Of a DNA stretch of 23,904 nucleotides, positions 1-7,242 are shown one piece after another. The translations under genes were made by a program, and so were the position numbers. Location: positions 1 to 23,904 of the forward strand of contig JBBTQJ010000009.1 of assembly GCA_038065755.1 (NCBI GenBank), in the 5' to 3' direction. The stretch comes from JBBTQJ01 sp038065755 (GTDB taxonomy: Bacteria > Patescibacteriota > Minisyncoccia > Minisyncoccales > Staskawiczbacteraceae). The notes beneath the pieces are model-generated. The model made no database searches, had not been told where the DNA came from, and saw nothing but the letters and a program-made list of their open reading frames with translations. Each line of letters begins with the position of its first letter. Position 1 is the first letter of the stretch.

Positions 1-1
1 T

Positions 2-331
2 GTTTATAAAACAGAAGACGGCGGAAAAAATTGGAAAATGGTTTTACGCATTGAAAAACGCTAATATAGAGAGCCGTCTGGTATTTTATGGGGCATCACA
101 AACAAGATTATAAAAATCAAGGCAGTAAACGATCAACATATTATTGCGTTACTCGATCATAAATCTTATGGTTTGGGTGGAACATCTGATGGCCTGAGTA
201 AAACAATTGAATCAAATGATTGTGGAAAAAATTGGACTTATATAAACGGAAATAGAGCAAAGGCCGCTAAAAGTTGTGCTGAAGAGTTAATCTGGAGAAC
301 AGAAAAAGGAGAAATAATTCCACAATTTTAA
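2..331 (+). pseudogene. Decayed Asp-box (BNR-like) repeat protein, 3' part
   Basis: One reading frame runs from the window edge to TAA at 329-331 but is broken by an in-frame TAA at 62-64. Before the stop it encodes an Asp-box (TEDGGKNW); after it comes a second, weaker one (SNDCGKNW). Asp-boxes occur in sialidase- and Ycf48-like beta-propellers. The part after the stop resembles the C-terminus of the next gene: IESNDCGKNWTYINGN here against IESNNHGKSWTYKRGN there. The hairpin terminators that follow the two genes are also alike. I read it as the degraded upstream copy of a tandem duplication. There is no convincing start with a ribosome-binding site after the stop. The 5' end lies outside the window, and a base-call error at 62-64 remains possible. 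Confidence 0.6.
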
Positions 332-345
332 AAAAATTATATCAG

Positions 346-379
346 GGAAGAAAGGAAAATCTTTTCTTCCTTTTATTTT
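346..379 (+). terminator. Rho-independent terminator after the decayed Asp-box gene
   Basis: Arms GGAAGAAA (346-353) and TTTCTTCC (363-370) are perfect complements around a 9-nt loop, followed by TTTTATTTT. A very similar hairpin follows the paralogous gene at 1375-1409. Confidence 0.65.
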
Positions 380-390
380 GGCTAATAAAT

Positions 391-419
391 TTGACAAAAT
401 TAAAATTAGTTGTTAATAT
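391..419 (+). promoter_or_regulatory. Sigma-70-like promoter of the intact Asp-box gene
   Basis: TTGACA (391-396), a 17-nt spacer and TAATAT (414-419) lie about 70 nt upstream of the ATG at 492 and just after a terminator. This is a near-consensus arrangement. Confidence 0.7.
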
Positions 420-491
420 GTAGTTGTAAGCTCTTTTACAATTTGGGTAGAGAAAAGGGAAACAACCAACAACGAAAGGGAGATTTTGGCA

Positions 492-1337
492 ATGAACATT
501 TCTTTCCTTCATAAGCCGTTCGGGTGCGTGCTTGTTGTAATATTGCTGTTTGCAATAGCAAACGCAATAATTAGTTTTGCTGTTAATATGGCGCAGGTGC
601 ATGTTGTAAAAAGATTTAACCCAAACTATAAAACTTGGGTTGAAACCGCAAAAGAAGAAAAAGAAAAGCAGGCAAAGAACGCCAAAGAAGAGGCAAAAAA
701 AATAGCCGAGGAAATAGATAGGGAAAATAAAGAGGATTTAGACGAGCGAAAAATGTCGCTTCGCGTTGATGCAAAAAAAATTGAAAATATTTTGAAGAAA
801 AAAGGACATATTCTCCGTATCGGTTATAGTGGTAGTTTTTATGTTTTAGATAATTTTATCTGGGTTTGTGGAAACTTACTTTGTGAAACAGACACGAGAA
901 AAAATTACTATTGTCCCGCAATGGTGGTTAGCGAAGATGGAGGAAATAATTATAAATTACTAAGAGTTTTTAAGGAATTTGGCCGAGACGGAAACGCACT
1001 TTGTTCTTCGAGTATATTGTTTTTAGAAAAAAATACTGGATATTTATCAGTATATACTATGGATGGTTATTTTATAACCTATAAGACAAGTGATGGAGGA
1101 TATAACTGGAGTGCGATTTTGAGCACAAAAAATACACCCCTGGTTGGTCTTTATGTAAAAAAAATTAGGGTTGTGGGTCAAAATATCCATCTCGTAGTAT
1201 CTTTTCAAAAAGAGGGCTCTCTTGATTTAATAGAATCAAACAACCACGGAAAATCGTGGACATATAAACGCGGTAATGAAGAGGTGGTTAAAACTTCTAA
1301 CGGGGGGCTAACGTGGCAATCCGTAAAAAAGAAATAA
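492..1337 (+). CDS. Membrane-anchored Asp-box (BNR-like) repeat protein
   Basis: A protein of 281 residues. The order is a short polar N-terminus, a hydrophobic segment at about residues 11-33 (membrane anchor or uncleaved signal), a strongly charged Lys/Glu region at about 48-105 likely to form a coiled coil, then a beta-rich domain. That domain holds at least four Asp-box motifs: SEDGGNNY (~146), TSDGGYNW (~198), SNNHGKSW (~249) and TSNGGLTW (~267). Such boxes cap the blades of beta-propellers; no sialidase active site is evident, so a binding or structural role outside the cell is the cautious reading. I chose ATG 492 over TTG 486 because AAAGGGAG lies about 10 nt upstream. It has its own promoter (391-419) and terminator. 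It is the intact partner of the decayed copy at 2-331. The ligand cannot be told from sequence. Confidence 0.75.
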   Translation: MNISFLHKPFGCVLVVILLFAIANAIISFAVNMAQVHVVKRFNPNYKTWVETAKEEKEKQAKNAKEEAKKIAEEIDRENKEDLDERKMSLRVDAKKIENILKKKGHILRIGYSGSFYVLDNFIWVCGNLLCETDTRKNYYCPAMVVSEDGGNNYKLLRVFKEFGRDGNALCSSSILFLEKNTGYLSVYTMDGYFITYKTSDGGYNWSAILSTKNTPLVGLYVKKIRVVGQNIHLVVSFQKEGSLDLIESNNHGKSWTYKRGNEEVVKTSNGGLTWQSVKKK

Positions 1338-1374
1338 TATTGCGAACTCAAAAGCGTAAACTCAAAAAAAACAA

Positions 1375-1409
1375 GGAGGAAAAGAAAATCTTTTCTTCCT
1401 TTTATTTTT
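1375..1409 (+). terminator. Rho-independent terminator after the Asp-box gene
   Basis: GGAGGAAAAG (1375-1384) pairs with CTTTTCTTCC (1390-1399), including one G-T wobble, around loop AAAAT. A T-rich run follows (1400-1409). It is a relative of the hairpin at 346-379. Confidence 0.7.
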
Positions 1410-1410
1410 G

Positions 1411-1419
1411 TGATATAAT
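1411..1419 (+). promoter_or_regulatory. Extended -10 promoter of the T4SS-type pilin gene
   Basis: TGATATAAT is a perfect TGn extended -10, 35 nt upstream of the ATG at 1454 and directly after the terminator. No good -35 is visible because the expected position lies in the terminator stem, which is common for extended -10 promoters. Confidence 0.55.
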
Positions 1420-1453
1420 TACACAATTACTAATCATCATAAAAGATAAAGAA

Positions 1454-1885
1454 ATGAAAAAAACATTTTTAATATTTTTGACATCGTTTGCTCTTTTGTT
1501 TTTAATATTTAACAATATCCAGGCGCAAGAAACAAGGTGTGATGAATCAAATAATGGAACAACCGGAATCGTTCCTTGTAATATAGTAAAAATTAGCAAT
1601 GGCCCATTTGTTTGCCAATGTAAAATTTATCATTTTTTTATACTGATTGATAATGTTTATTCTTTTATTATTTGGAAAATAGCTACGCCGTTGGCGGTTT
1701 TGATGCTAACGATCGGCGGGGTGTTTATTCTTATTTCAGCCGGCAATCCCAACTTGGCAAATTTAGGTAAAAAAATAGTATGGGTTACGATTATTGGATT
1801 GGCTTTGGTTTTTTGCGCCTGGGTGATTGTCAATTTTATTTTAACAGCAATGGGGTATCAGTGGGGACAATGGAATGTGCTTTAG
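1454..1885 (+). CDS. T4SS-type pilin-like small membrane protein
   Basis: A protein of 143 residues. It has a signal peptide (Lys-rich start, hydrophobic about 5-20, likely cleavage after IQA). A short Cys-containing loop follows (C28, C42, and CQC near 53-55). Two membrane helices lie at about 68-95 and 105-130, joined by the short loop SAGNPNLANLGKK. This layout matches the VirB2/TrbC-like T4SS pilin family common in Patescibacteria, in which GG.F.L.SAG...N...GK...W is a typical core. It would form a membrane-embedded subunit of a T4SS-like or pilus apparatus; PrgI, TraC-like and VirB4 genes occur at 20660-23626. ATG 1454 is chosen because it begins the signal peptide; a longer frame upstream runs through the terminator. 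No strong ribosome-binding site is seen. Confidence 0.75.
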   Translation: MKKTFLIFLTSFALLFLIFNNIQAQETRCDESNNGTTGIVPCNIVKISNGPFVCQCKIYHFFILIDNVYSFIIWKIATPLAVLMLTIGGVFILISAGNPNLANLGKKIVWVTIIGLALVFCAWVIVNFILTAMGYQWGQWNVL

Positions 1886-1901
1886 TTTTTATCATACACG
1901 G

Positions 1902-1974
1902 GCCCCCGTAGCTCAATTGGCAGAGCACTTCCCTCTTAAGGAATTGGTTCTGAGTTCGAGTCTCAGCGGGGGCA
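1902..1974 (+). tRNA. tRNA-Lys (anticodon CUU)
   Basis: A full cloverleaf can be drawn. The acceptor is GCCCCCG/CGGGGGC with discriminator A. The D arm is GCTC...GAGC. The anticodon stem CTTCC/GGAAT (outer pair mismatched) has loop CTCTTAA and anticodon CTT after U33. The variable loop is 5 nt. The T arm is CTGAG-TTCGAGT-CTCAG. The 3' CCA is not encoded (CAA follows), so it must be added after transcription. It decodes AAG. Confidence 0.95.
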
Positions 1975-2047
1975 CAAATTTAATTTTACTTAATTCCGCA
2001 GAATTACAAGGAGCGAAGCGACTGGTTAATAATTTTAATTTAATAAT

Positions 2048-2095
2048 ATGACAAAAGAAAAGGGTTTTACCCCGTTAGAAGTTTTAAAGATATAA
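2048..2095 (+). other. 15-codon mini-ORF with a prepilin-like GFTPLE motif inside a repeat
   Basis: ATG ACA AAA ... TAA encodes MTKEKGFTPLEVLKI. It contains a G-F-T-x-x-E sequence like a type III prepilin cleavage site, but no membrane helix follows. The right half is the left arm of the inverted repeat at 2069-2153. There is no ribosome-binding site. More likely a by-product of the repeat or a pilin-gene remnant than a working gene. Confidence 0.35.
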
Positions 2096-2153
2096 ATATT
2101 TTTGTAAAATAAAAAAATGAGAATTGACAATAAAAACAAACTTCTAACGGGGT
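2069..2153. repeat. Perfect 16-bp inverted repeat spanning the start of the pilin gene
   Basis: The left arm ACCCCGTTAGAAGTTT (2069-2084) is the exact reverse complement of AAACTTCTAACGGGGT (2138-2153), with a 53-bp spacer. The right arm encodes KLLTGF, up to the prepilin peptidase site of the pilin. A related, weaker pair lies downstream at 2659-2717. Confidence 0.85.
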
Positions 2154-2645
2154 TTACCATTATTGAAATTATAGTGGTAATTGCCATTATTGCCGTGCTT
2201 TCTGGCATTGTAATGGTAAATGTGGGAAACGCAAGAGCAAAAGCCAGGGATGCAAGGCGCAAATCAGAAATGAGGGATTTGCAAAAAGCATTAGTAATGT
2301 ATTACGCCAACAACGGCTCTTTCCCTTCAACCGGAGGGAGTTATTATTCTTCTGAATCGGGCGACCAAGTGTCAAATAATGGAGGAAATTATATTCCAGG
2401 ATTAACCCCAACCTATATGTCCGCCCTGCCCCGCGATCCCAGAGGAGGAACTTCGCAAATACAACCAACCTGCGGGTCGTGGAAATCAGCCTATCTTTAT
2501 CGTTCTGACGGTGTAAATTATAAATTGCTCCCATTGCGCGCCCGAAAGTTTTCCTTCGGCCGGCCAGCCTTTTTACGACCCGTTACGCCCCACTTGGTCA
2601 TGGATGGTTTGCTCTGGTGATCAAACTGCCTGCAACACATGGTAG
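2117..2645 (+). pseudogene. Type IV pilin-like protein with a frameshift near 2531
   Basis: The N-terminus is a classic class III prepilin: a short basic leader, GFTIIE cleavage/methylation motif (G12^F13, Glu at mature position 5), then a helix of about 20 hydrophobic residues and a charged segment rich in Ala/Arg/Lys. The zero frame continues to TGA at 2618-2620, but its last 30 residues look random. Skipping one base at 2531 (in CTCCC) gives HCAPESFPSAGQPFYDP, then a Trp/Cys-rich tail ending at TAG 2643-2645. That matches the FYDP...RPTW tail often seen in Patescibacteria pilins. The intact product would be about 175 residues, exported and assembled by a type IV pilus or competence-type system. 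The break could be a real mutation or a one-base assembly error. Confidence 0.75.
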
Positions 2646-2658
2646 GGTCCTTTACCTA

Positions 2659-2717
2659 GTTAGAGATTTTAAAAACACAATTATGTTCTATTAAAAAATA
2701 TGACAAAAATCTCTAAC
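2659..2717. repeat. 12-bp inverted repeat downstream of the pilin gene
   Basis: GTTAGAGATTTT (2659-2670) is the reverse complement of AAAATCTCTAAC (2706-2717). The right arm continues GGGGTTTAC, like the right arm at 2138-2157, so this is a diverged copy of the same element. Confidence 0.7.
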
Positions 2718-2721
2718 GGGG

Positions 2722-2750
2722 TTTACAAACAAACAAAAACAGAGTATATT
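2722..2750 (+). promoter_or_regulatory. Candidate promoter of the rpsO operon
   Basis: TTTACA (2722-2727), a 17-nt spacer and TATATT (2745-2750); TATTAT at 2747 is an alternative. It lies 70-100 nt upstream of rpsO. The -35 overlaps the end of the repeat at 2706-2725. Confidence 0.4.
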
Positions 2751-2762
2751 ATAAATAAACAG

Positions 2763-2781
2763 AAGCGCCGGCGCGCTTTTA
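2763..2781 (+). terminator. GC-rich hairpin with a T-run in front of rpsO
   Basis: AAGCGC (2763-2768) and GCGCTT (2773-2778) flank loop CGGC, followed by more T. It may terminate transcription from the pilin region. If the promoter at 2722-2750 is real, it would instead lie at the very 5' end of the rpsO mRNA. Confidence 0.5.
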
Positions 2782-2821
2782 TGTTTAAAAAATTATCTGG
2801 TTAAATAATTAAAAAAATAAT

Positions 2822-3091
2822 ATGGCTTTAACAACAAAAGAAAAAACAAAAATAATAAAAGAATATAATACGCACGAAAAAGATACTGGGTCTTCTGGGG
2901 TCCAGATTGCTTTGCTGTCTAAAGAAATAGAAAAATTAGTGTCTCATTTCAAAAAACAACCCAAAGACACGCATTCAAAAAGGGGTTTAATTAAAATGGT
3001 AATCAAAAGAAAAAAACTCCTGGCTTATCTAAAAAAAGAGTCCGAAAAAAGATATAATAAAATTATAAAAGAAATCGGGCTTAAGAAGTAA
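2822..3091 (+). CDS. rpsO: 30S ribosomal protein S15
   Basis: 89 residues, the usual length of bacterial S15. The family signature is clear: DTGSSGVQIALLSKEIEKL at about 21-39, then HFKKQPKDTHSKRGLIKMV and KRKKLLAYLKK. S15 binds the central domain of 16S rRNA early in small-subunit assembly. It heads a tight plus-strand operon with the NYN gene 3 nt downstream and pnp after that. rpsO-pnp linkage is widespread in bacteria. No Shine-Dalgarno precedes the ATG, as for most housekeeping genes here. Confidence 0.97.
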   Translation: MALTTKEKTKIIKEYNTHEKDTGSSGVQIALLSKEIEKLVSHFKKQPKDTHSKRGLIKMVIKRKKLLAYLKKESEKRYNKIIKEIGLKK

Positions 3092-3094
3092 TAA

Positions 3095-3595
3095 ATGGCT
3101 ACAAAACCAAAAGAACAAAGAGTAGAGGTTTTAATAGATGTCCAAAATCTGTATCATTCGGCAAAAAACCTTTATCATAGCAAGGTTAATTTTCAGGAAG
3201 TTTTAAAACAGGCCATAGCCGGCAGAAAATTTATCAGGGCTTTTGCCTATGTTGTCAGAACAAAAACCGGCGAAGAAAAGCCGTTTTTTGACGCTTTGTC
3301 AAAACTGGGCATTGAAACAAGAGTAAGAGACCTTCAAGAATTTTACGGCGGAGCTAAAAAGGCAGATTGGGATGTTGGTATTGTGATTGACGCCATTAGG
3401 ACATCTTCGGCATTAGATGTAATTGTCCTAGTGTCAGGCGATGGCGACTTTATTGCCTTGGTAGAATATCTAAAAAACCAGGGTAAAAGAGTAGAAGTAA
3501 TGGCTTTTGGCAGAACAACTTCTTTAAAATTAAAAGAGGTGGCAGACGAATTTATTGATTTAGACTTGGCAGTAAATAAATTTTTGTTAAAATAA
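3095..3595 (+). CDS. NYN-domain (LabA/DUF88-like) putative RNase
   Basis: 166 residues making up one PIN-like NYN domain. Acidic motifs sit where the family has its metal-binding residues: VLIDVQNLY (Asp15), KKADWDVGIVIDAI (~88-101) and VLVSGDGDF (~111-119). The family is thought to contain metal-dependent RNases, though many members are uncharacterised. It starts 3 nt after the rpsO stop and ends 4 nt before pnp, so it is almost certainly cotranscribed with both. That placement suggests a part in RNA turnover or rRNA processing alongside PNPase (inference). A second, quite different NYN protein is encoded at 16711-17292. Confidence 0.85.
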   Translation: MATKPKEQRVEVLIDVQNLYHSAKNLYHSKVNFQEVLKQAIAGRKFIRAFAYVVRTKTGEEKPFFDALSKLGIETRVRDLQEFYGGAKKADWDVGIVIDAIRTSSALDVIVLVSGDGDFIALVEYLKNQGKRVEVMAFGRTTSLKLKEVADEFIDLDLAVNKFLLK

Positions 3596-3599
3596 TATT

Positions 3600-5717
3600 A
3601 TGGATAAAGATATATTTGAGATTAAAATCGGGGATAAGGTCCTTACAATAAAAACAACAAACTGGGCAGAACAGGCTTCGGGGTCTTGTTTGGTTTGCAT
3701 GGGAGGAACAGAAGTTTTAGCAACGGCTGTAATGTCTTCAAAAAATATTGATGGCTTTGATTTTTTTCCTTTAACCGTTGAGTACGAAGAAAGATTTTAT
3801 GCAGCCGGAAAAATTTTCGGCTCAAGATTTATGAAAAGGGAAAGCAGGCCGGCAGACAGCGCTATTTTAACCTCAAGAATGATTGACCGGGCAATAAGGC
3901 CGTTATTTCCTAAGGATTTTAAAAAAGAAGTGCAAGTGGTAATTACTTGCCTTTCATGGGATGGAGAAAACGATCCGGATATTTTAGGATTGATTGCGGC
4001 TTCTTTTGCTTTATCGGTTTCCAATATTCCATGGAAGGGACCAATTGGAGCTATAAGAATAGGCAGAATTAACGGGGAATGGATTTTAAACCCAACTTAT
4101 CAGCAAAGAGAAGAGGGAAATATGGATATAACCTTGACCGCCATAGAAAAAAATAATGATATTTTGATTAATATGATTGAGGTTGGAGCCAAAGAGGCCT
4201 CAGAAGACGATGTTTTAAAAGCAATAAGCTCGACTGAAAAAAATTTAAAAGAAATAATAAACTTTCAAAAAGAATCTGCAAAAAAAATAGGAAAAGAAAA
4301 AACTTTTTTTGCTCCTCTTGTTGAGTCAGATATTGAAAAAGAAATCAGGGAATTTTTAGGAGATAAATTAGAAAAAACAATTATGGAGGCCGAGCCGAAA
4401 GAAAAGAACTTTTCGGGAATAGATTTATTAAAAGAAGAACTAATAAAATTTTTGGAAGAAAGGTATCCAAATCAGGAAAAAACCAAACAAGTTTTGCCGT
4501 TTTTTGAAAAAGAAATTGAAAAAATAATCATAAAAAATATTTTAGAAAAAGATAAAAGGCCAGATGGAAGAAGGTCGGGGGAAATAAGGCCTCTTTTTGC
4601 AGAGGCTGGCGTCTTGCCGAGAACCCATGGATCTGGAGTTTTTCACAGGGGCTTAACCAAGGTTCTATCAATTTTAACATTAGGCGGGCCAGGCGACCAG
4701 CAATTATTAGAGGGTATGGAATTCGTTGGCAAAAAAAGATTTCTGCACCATTATAATTTTCCTCCTTTTTCTTCTGGAGAAACAGCTCCAATGCGCGGCC
4801 CGAAAAGAAGAGAAATAGGACATGGAAATTTGGCTGAAAAAGCATTATTGCCTTTAATCCCGGAACCAGAAATATTTCCCTATACAATAAGGATTGTTTC
4901 TGAAGTTTTATCAAGTAATGGTTCTACTTCAATGGCTTCTGTGTGCGCGGCCTCTTTAGCTTTAATGGATGCCGGAGTACCCATAAAAGAGCCCGCTGCC
5001 GGAATTTCAATAGGACTGGCCAAAGACGAAGAAACCCAAAAATATAAAATTTTAACAGATATTCAGGGACCAGAAGACCATTTTGGCGATATGGATTTTA
5101 AGGTTGCTGGGACAAAAAATGGCATTACGGCTATCCAAATGGATACAAAAATAGACGGCATAGATAAAAAAATAATAGAAGAGGTTCTTTTAAAAGCAAA
5201 AGATGCAAGGTTAAAAATACTTGATTTAATAAAAAAAACTTTGCCAGAACCAAGAAAATCTTTATCGCCATTTGCTCCAAAAATATTTTCTATGCAGATT
5301 AATCCTGCAAAAATAGGAGAGGTAGTGGGGCCAAAGGGCAGTATTATAAATAAAATAATAGAAGAGTGCGGAGTAAGCATTGACATAGAAGACTCCGGAC
5401 TGGTGTTTATTACGGGCCAAAACGAAAAGGGAGTTGACGAAGCGGTAAAATGGATTAAAAATATAGTAAGAGAGGTTATTGTTGGCGAAACCTTTGAGGG
5501 AACAGTAAGAAAAATTATGGACTTTGGCGTATTTGTTGATATTTTACCCGGACAGTCTGGACTGGTGAACGTGTCAAGGCTAGCTTCTTTTCAAATAAAA
5601 AAAATTGAAGACGTTGTAAGAATGGGTGATAAAATTCCGGTAAAAGTAATTTCTATAGACGAAATGGGCAGGATAAATTTATCAGCCATTGAGGCCGGAT
5701 TTAATCCTAAAAGATAA
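3600..5717 (+). CDS. pnp: Polyribonucleotide nucleotidyltransferase (PNPase)
   Basis: 705 residues, the normal length. The domains come in the canonical order. The first RNase PH domain is at about 10-225 with FFPLTVEYEERFYAAGKI and RMIDRAIRPLFP. A helical linker follows. The second RNase PH domain is at about 318-545 (RPDGRRSGEIRPL, SSGETAPMRGPKRREIGHG, EDHFGDMDFKVAG with the conserved metal-ligand Asp residues near 494-500). Then come a KH domain at about 565-620 with GPKG and an S1 domain at about 627-700 (FEGTVRKIMDFGVFVDI). PNPase is the phosphate-dependent 3'-5' exoribonuclease of mRNA decay and can also add tails. It is the third gene of the rpsO operon. All key motifs are intact. Confidence 0.98.
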   Translation: MDKDIFEIKIGDKVLTIKTTNWAEQASGSCLVCMGGTEVLATAVMSSKNIDGFDFFPLTVEYEERFYAAGKIFGSRFMKRESRPADSAILTSRMIDRAIRPLFPKDFKKEVQVVITCLSWDGENDPDILGLIAASFALSVSNIPWKGPIGAIRIGRINGEWILNPTYQQREEGNMDITLTAIEKNNDILINMIEVGAKEASEDDVLKAISSTEKNLKEIINFQKESAKKIGKEKTFFAPLVESDIEKEIREFLGDKLEKTIMEAEPKEKNFSGIDLLKEELIKFLEERYPNQEKTKQVLPFFEKEIEKIIIKNILEKDKRPDGRRSGEIRPLFAEAGVLPRTHGSGVFHRGLTKVLSILTLGGPGDQQLLEGMEFVGKKRFLHHYNFPPFSSGETAPMRGPKRREIGHGNLAEKALLPLIPEPEIFPYTIRIVSEVLSSNGSTSMASVCAASLALMDAGVPIKEPAAGISIGLAKDEETQKYKILTDIQGPEDHFGDMDFKVAGTKNGITAIQMDTKIDGIDKKIIEEVLLKAKDARLKILDLIKKTLPEPRKSLSPFAPKIFSMQINPAKIGEVVGPKGSIINKIIEECGVSIDIEDSGLVFITGQNEKGVDEAVKWIKNIVREVIVGETFEGTVRKIMDFGVFVDILPGQSGLVNVSRLASFQIKKIEDVVRMGDKIPVKVISIDEMGRINLSAIEAGFNPKR

Positions 5718-5742
5718 TTTTTAAAATTAATATAATTTTAAT

Positions 5743-6780
5743 ATGGCCGAAGAAGCCGAAGAATTACAAACAAAAGAATTTTTAGAAAGGGCCGAAATAA
5801 GAACAATGAGAAAAGACCTTCAAAAATTGAGGGAGGTTGATGCTTTAGAAGAAAGAGAAAAAATTATTAAAATGAAAACCCCAGAAGAAGAACAGGCAAT
5901 CCGCAAGTTGGCAGAAGAAAAAGCGCGGCAAAACAAAAAAGAAGACGCAAAAAGCCAGCTGGAAAAAAACAAAAGAGAAAGAATCTTGCAAAAAAATAAC
6001 GAAGAAGAAAAAGAGGCTAAAACAAACTTAAAAAAATACGCGACAGAATCTGAAAAACAGCAAATTTTTCTTTTGGAATCCGAGCGTTTTGGTTTAGACA
6101 ATCAAATTAAAACATTAGAGGAGCAAAAAGAGCCGGATTTAAAACTGCAAAAAAACAGAATTTTACTAATAAAGGGAGATTGGGAAAAAAAGCTTGCAAC
6201 AATTTTAGAAGAAGAAAAAAAACTTGAAACAGAACAAAAATTTATATCAGAAAGAGAAAAAGAAACAAATATTTCATCAGAGAAGCAAAGTTTGGAAAAA
6301 AGAAGGTGGGACATGGAAAAAGAAAGACAAAAAACAGAAACAAAGAGGTGGGAAATAGAAAGAGAAATAGTAAAAACAGACGGCCAGGTTAAAGCCCTTG
6401 ACCATGACTATGAAAAAATTATTGCAGAAAAAAACGGCCTAAAAGATAAAAAATCAGAGCTGGACTCGTCTTTAAGAAGCATTTATTCTAAAATAATAAG
6501 AAATATAGAAGACCAGAGGGCGGAAAAAGAAAGAGACAAAAGGATGGCACAAGGAGAAGTTGCAGAAAAAAGAGCTGAAGAAAAAGAAAAAATCCAAAGA
6601 ACCCAGTGGAGTTCAACTCTCAGCCCGCAAATGGGAAGAGAAAAAGAATTTTTAAAAGGCGTGTCAATTCCTGCAAAAGAAAAATTATTAAGCCAAGCCG
6701 AAAATGAAGAAGAAGACAGGAAAAAATTTATGGAGAATGTCAGGAAATGGGCAGAAGAAAAAGATAAAAAAACTAATTAG
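5743..6780 (+). CDS. Long coiled-coil protein of unknown function
   Basis: 345 residues, almost entirely Glu, Lys, Arg, Gln and Ala with heptad-like spacing, so a long helical coiled coil is expected. There is no signal peptide, membrane segment or recognisable catalytic motif. A less repetitive stretch near the C-terminus (about 290-345, with SPQMGREKEFLKGVSIP) may be a small conserved end domain. It lies 25 nt after pnp and 14 nt before the DksA-like gene on the same strand, so it is probably cotranscribed. A structural or scaffold role is possible. I do not recognise the family. Confidence 0.75.
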   Translation: MAEEAEELQTKEFLERAEIRTMRKDLQKLREVDALEEREKIIKMKTPEEEQAIRKLAEEKARQNKKEDAKSQLEKNKRERILQKNNEEEKEAKTNLKKYATESEKQQIFLLESERFGLDNQIKTLEEQKEPDLKLQKNRILLIKGDWEKKLATILEEEKKLETEQKFISEREKETNISSEKQSLEKRRWDMEKERQKTETKRWEIEREIVKTDGQVKALDHDYEKIIAEKNGLKDKKSELDSSLRSIYSKIIRNIEDQRAEKERDKRMAQGEVAEKRAEEKEKIQRTQWSSTLSPQMGREKEFLKGVSIPAKEKLLSQAENEEEDRKKFMENVRKWAEEKDKKTN

Positions 6781-6794
6781 GGGCAAATAATAAT

Positions 6795-7151
6795 ATGAAT
6801 AAAAAAATACTTGAAGAGTTTAGGCAAAAACTAGAAGAACAAAAAAAATCTCTGGAAAAAGAATTAGAATCTTTTGCCAAAGAAGACAAAGATTTAAAAA
6901 ATAACTGGAGCGCAAACTATCCAAATCGCGAAAATGGAAGCATGGAAGAAGAGGCAGATGAGGCGCAAGAATATGATAATCTTCTCTCTCTTGAACATAG
7001 TATGGAATTAAAACTACAAGATGTAAATTTAGCTTTAGAAAAAATTAAAAAGGGAAATTATGGAATCTGCGAAAGGTGCGGAAAAAAATTAGACATCAAA
7101 AGACTAGAAGCTTGTCCAGAAGCAAAAATATGCATAAAATGCAAAAAATAG
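6795..7151 (+). CDS. DksA/TraR-family C4 zinc-finger protein
   Basis: 118 residues. The N-terminal half is a helical hairpin of charged residues, with the acidic MEEEADEAQEYDN near 50-62. The C-terminus is a TraR/DksA-type zinc finger: NYGICERCGKKLDIKRLEAC at about 88-107, then the last cysteines in ICIKCKK. Family members bind the RNA polymerase secondary channel or act as small general transcription factors. The tip residues DxxDA of true DksA are not clearly present (DEAQE here), so direct ppGpp co-regulation cannot be claimed. It is the last gene of the rpsO-pnp block, followed by a palindrome and a bidirectional terminator. Confidence 0.88.
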   Translation: MNKKILEEFRQKLEEQKKSLEKELESFAKEDKDLKNNWSANYPNRENGSMEEEADEAQEYDNLLSLEHSMELKLQDVNLALEKIKKGNYGICERCGKKLDIKRLEACPEAKICIKCKK

Positions 7152-7153
7152 GA

Positions 7154-7184
7154 AAACCGTGCGACATCCGATGTCGCACGGTTT
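7154..7184. repeat. Palindromic element, 14-bp arms (core GACATC-C-GATGTC)
   Basis: AAACCGTGCGACAT (7154-7167) and ATGTCGCACGGTTT (7171-7184) are perfect complements around CCG. The following bases are AATTAA, not a T-run, and a proper terminator follows at 7196. It is better read as a palindromic repeat related to those at 8800-8824 and 23631-23651. Confidence 0.7.
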
Positions 7185-7195
7185 AATTAATAAAT

Positions 7196-7227
7196 AAAAA
7201 AACAGAGAAATTTTTCTCTGTTTTTTT
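7196..7227. terminator. Bidirectional terminator between dksA-like and M23 genes
   Basis: CAGAGAA (7203-7209) pairs with TTCTCTG (7214-7220), flanked by 7 A on one side and 7 T on the other. It serves both converging genes. Confidence 0.9.
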
Positions 7228-7242
7228 ATTTATTTTAAATAC

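Noticed and set aside
1902..1974. tRNA-Lys as an integration (att) site
   Set aside because: No repeat of its 3' end was found. The only match, AGCGGGGG in the leader cassettes at 15346 and 16559, is too short, and no integrase gene is present.
2505..2645. Programmed +1 frameshift in the pilin gene
   Set aside because: No slippery site with a stimulator or internal Shine-Dalgarno is seen. A simple indel is more economical.
2700..2804. 34-codon ORF starting MTKISNGVYK upstream of rpsO
   Set aside because: It overlaps the repeat, the promoter and the hairpin, has no ribosome-binding site and has no protein-like pattern.
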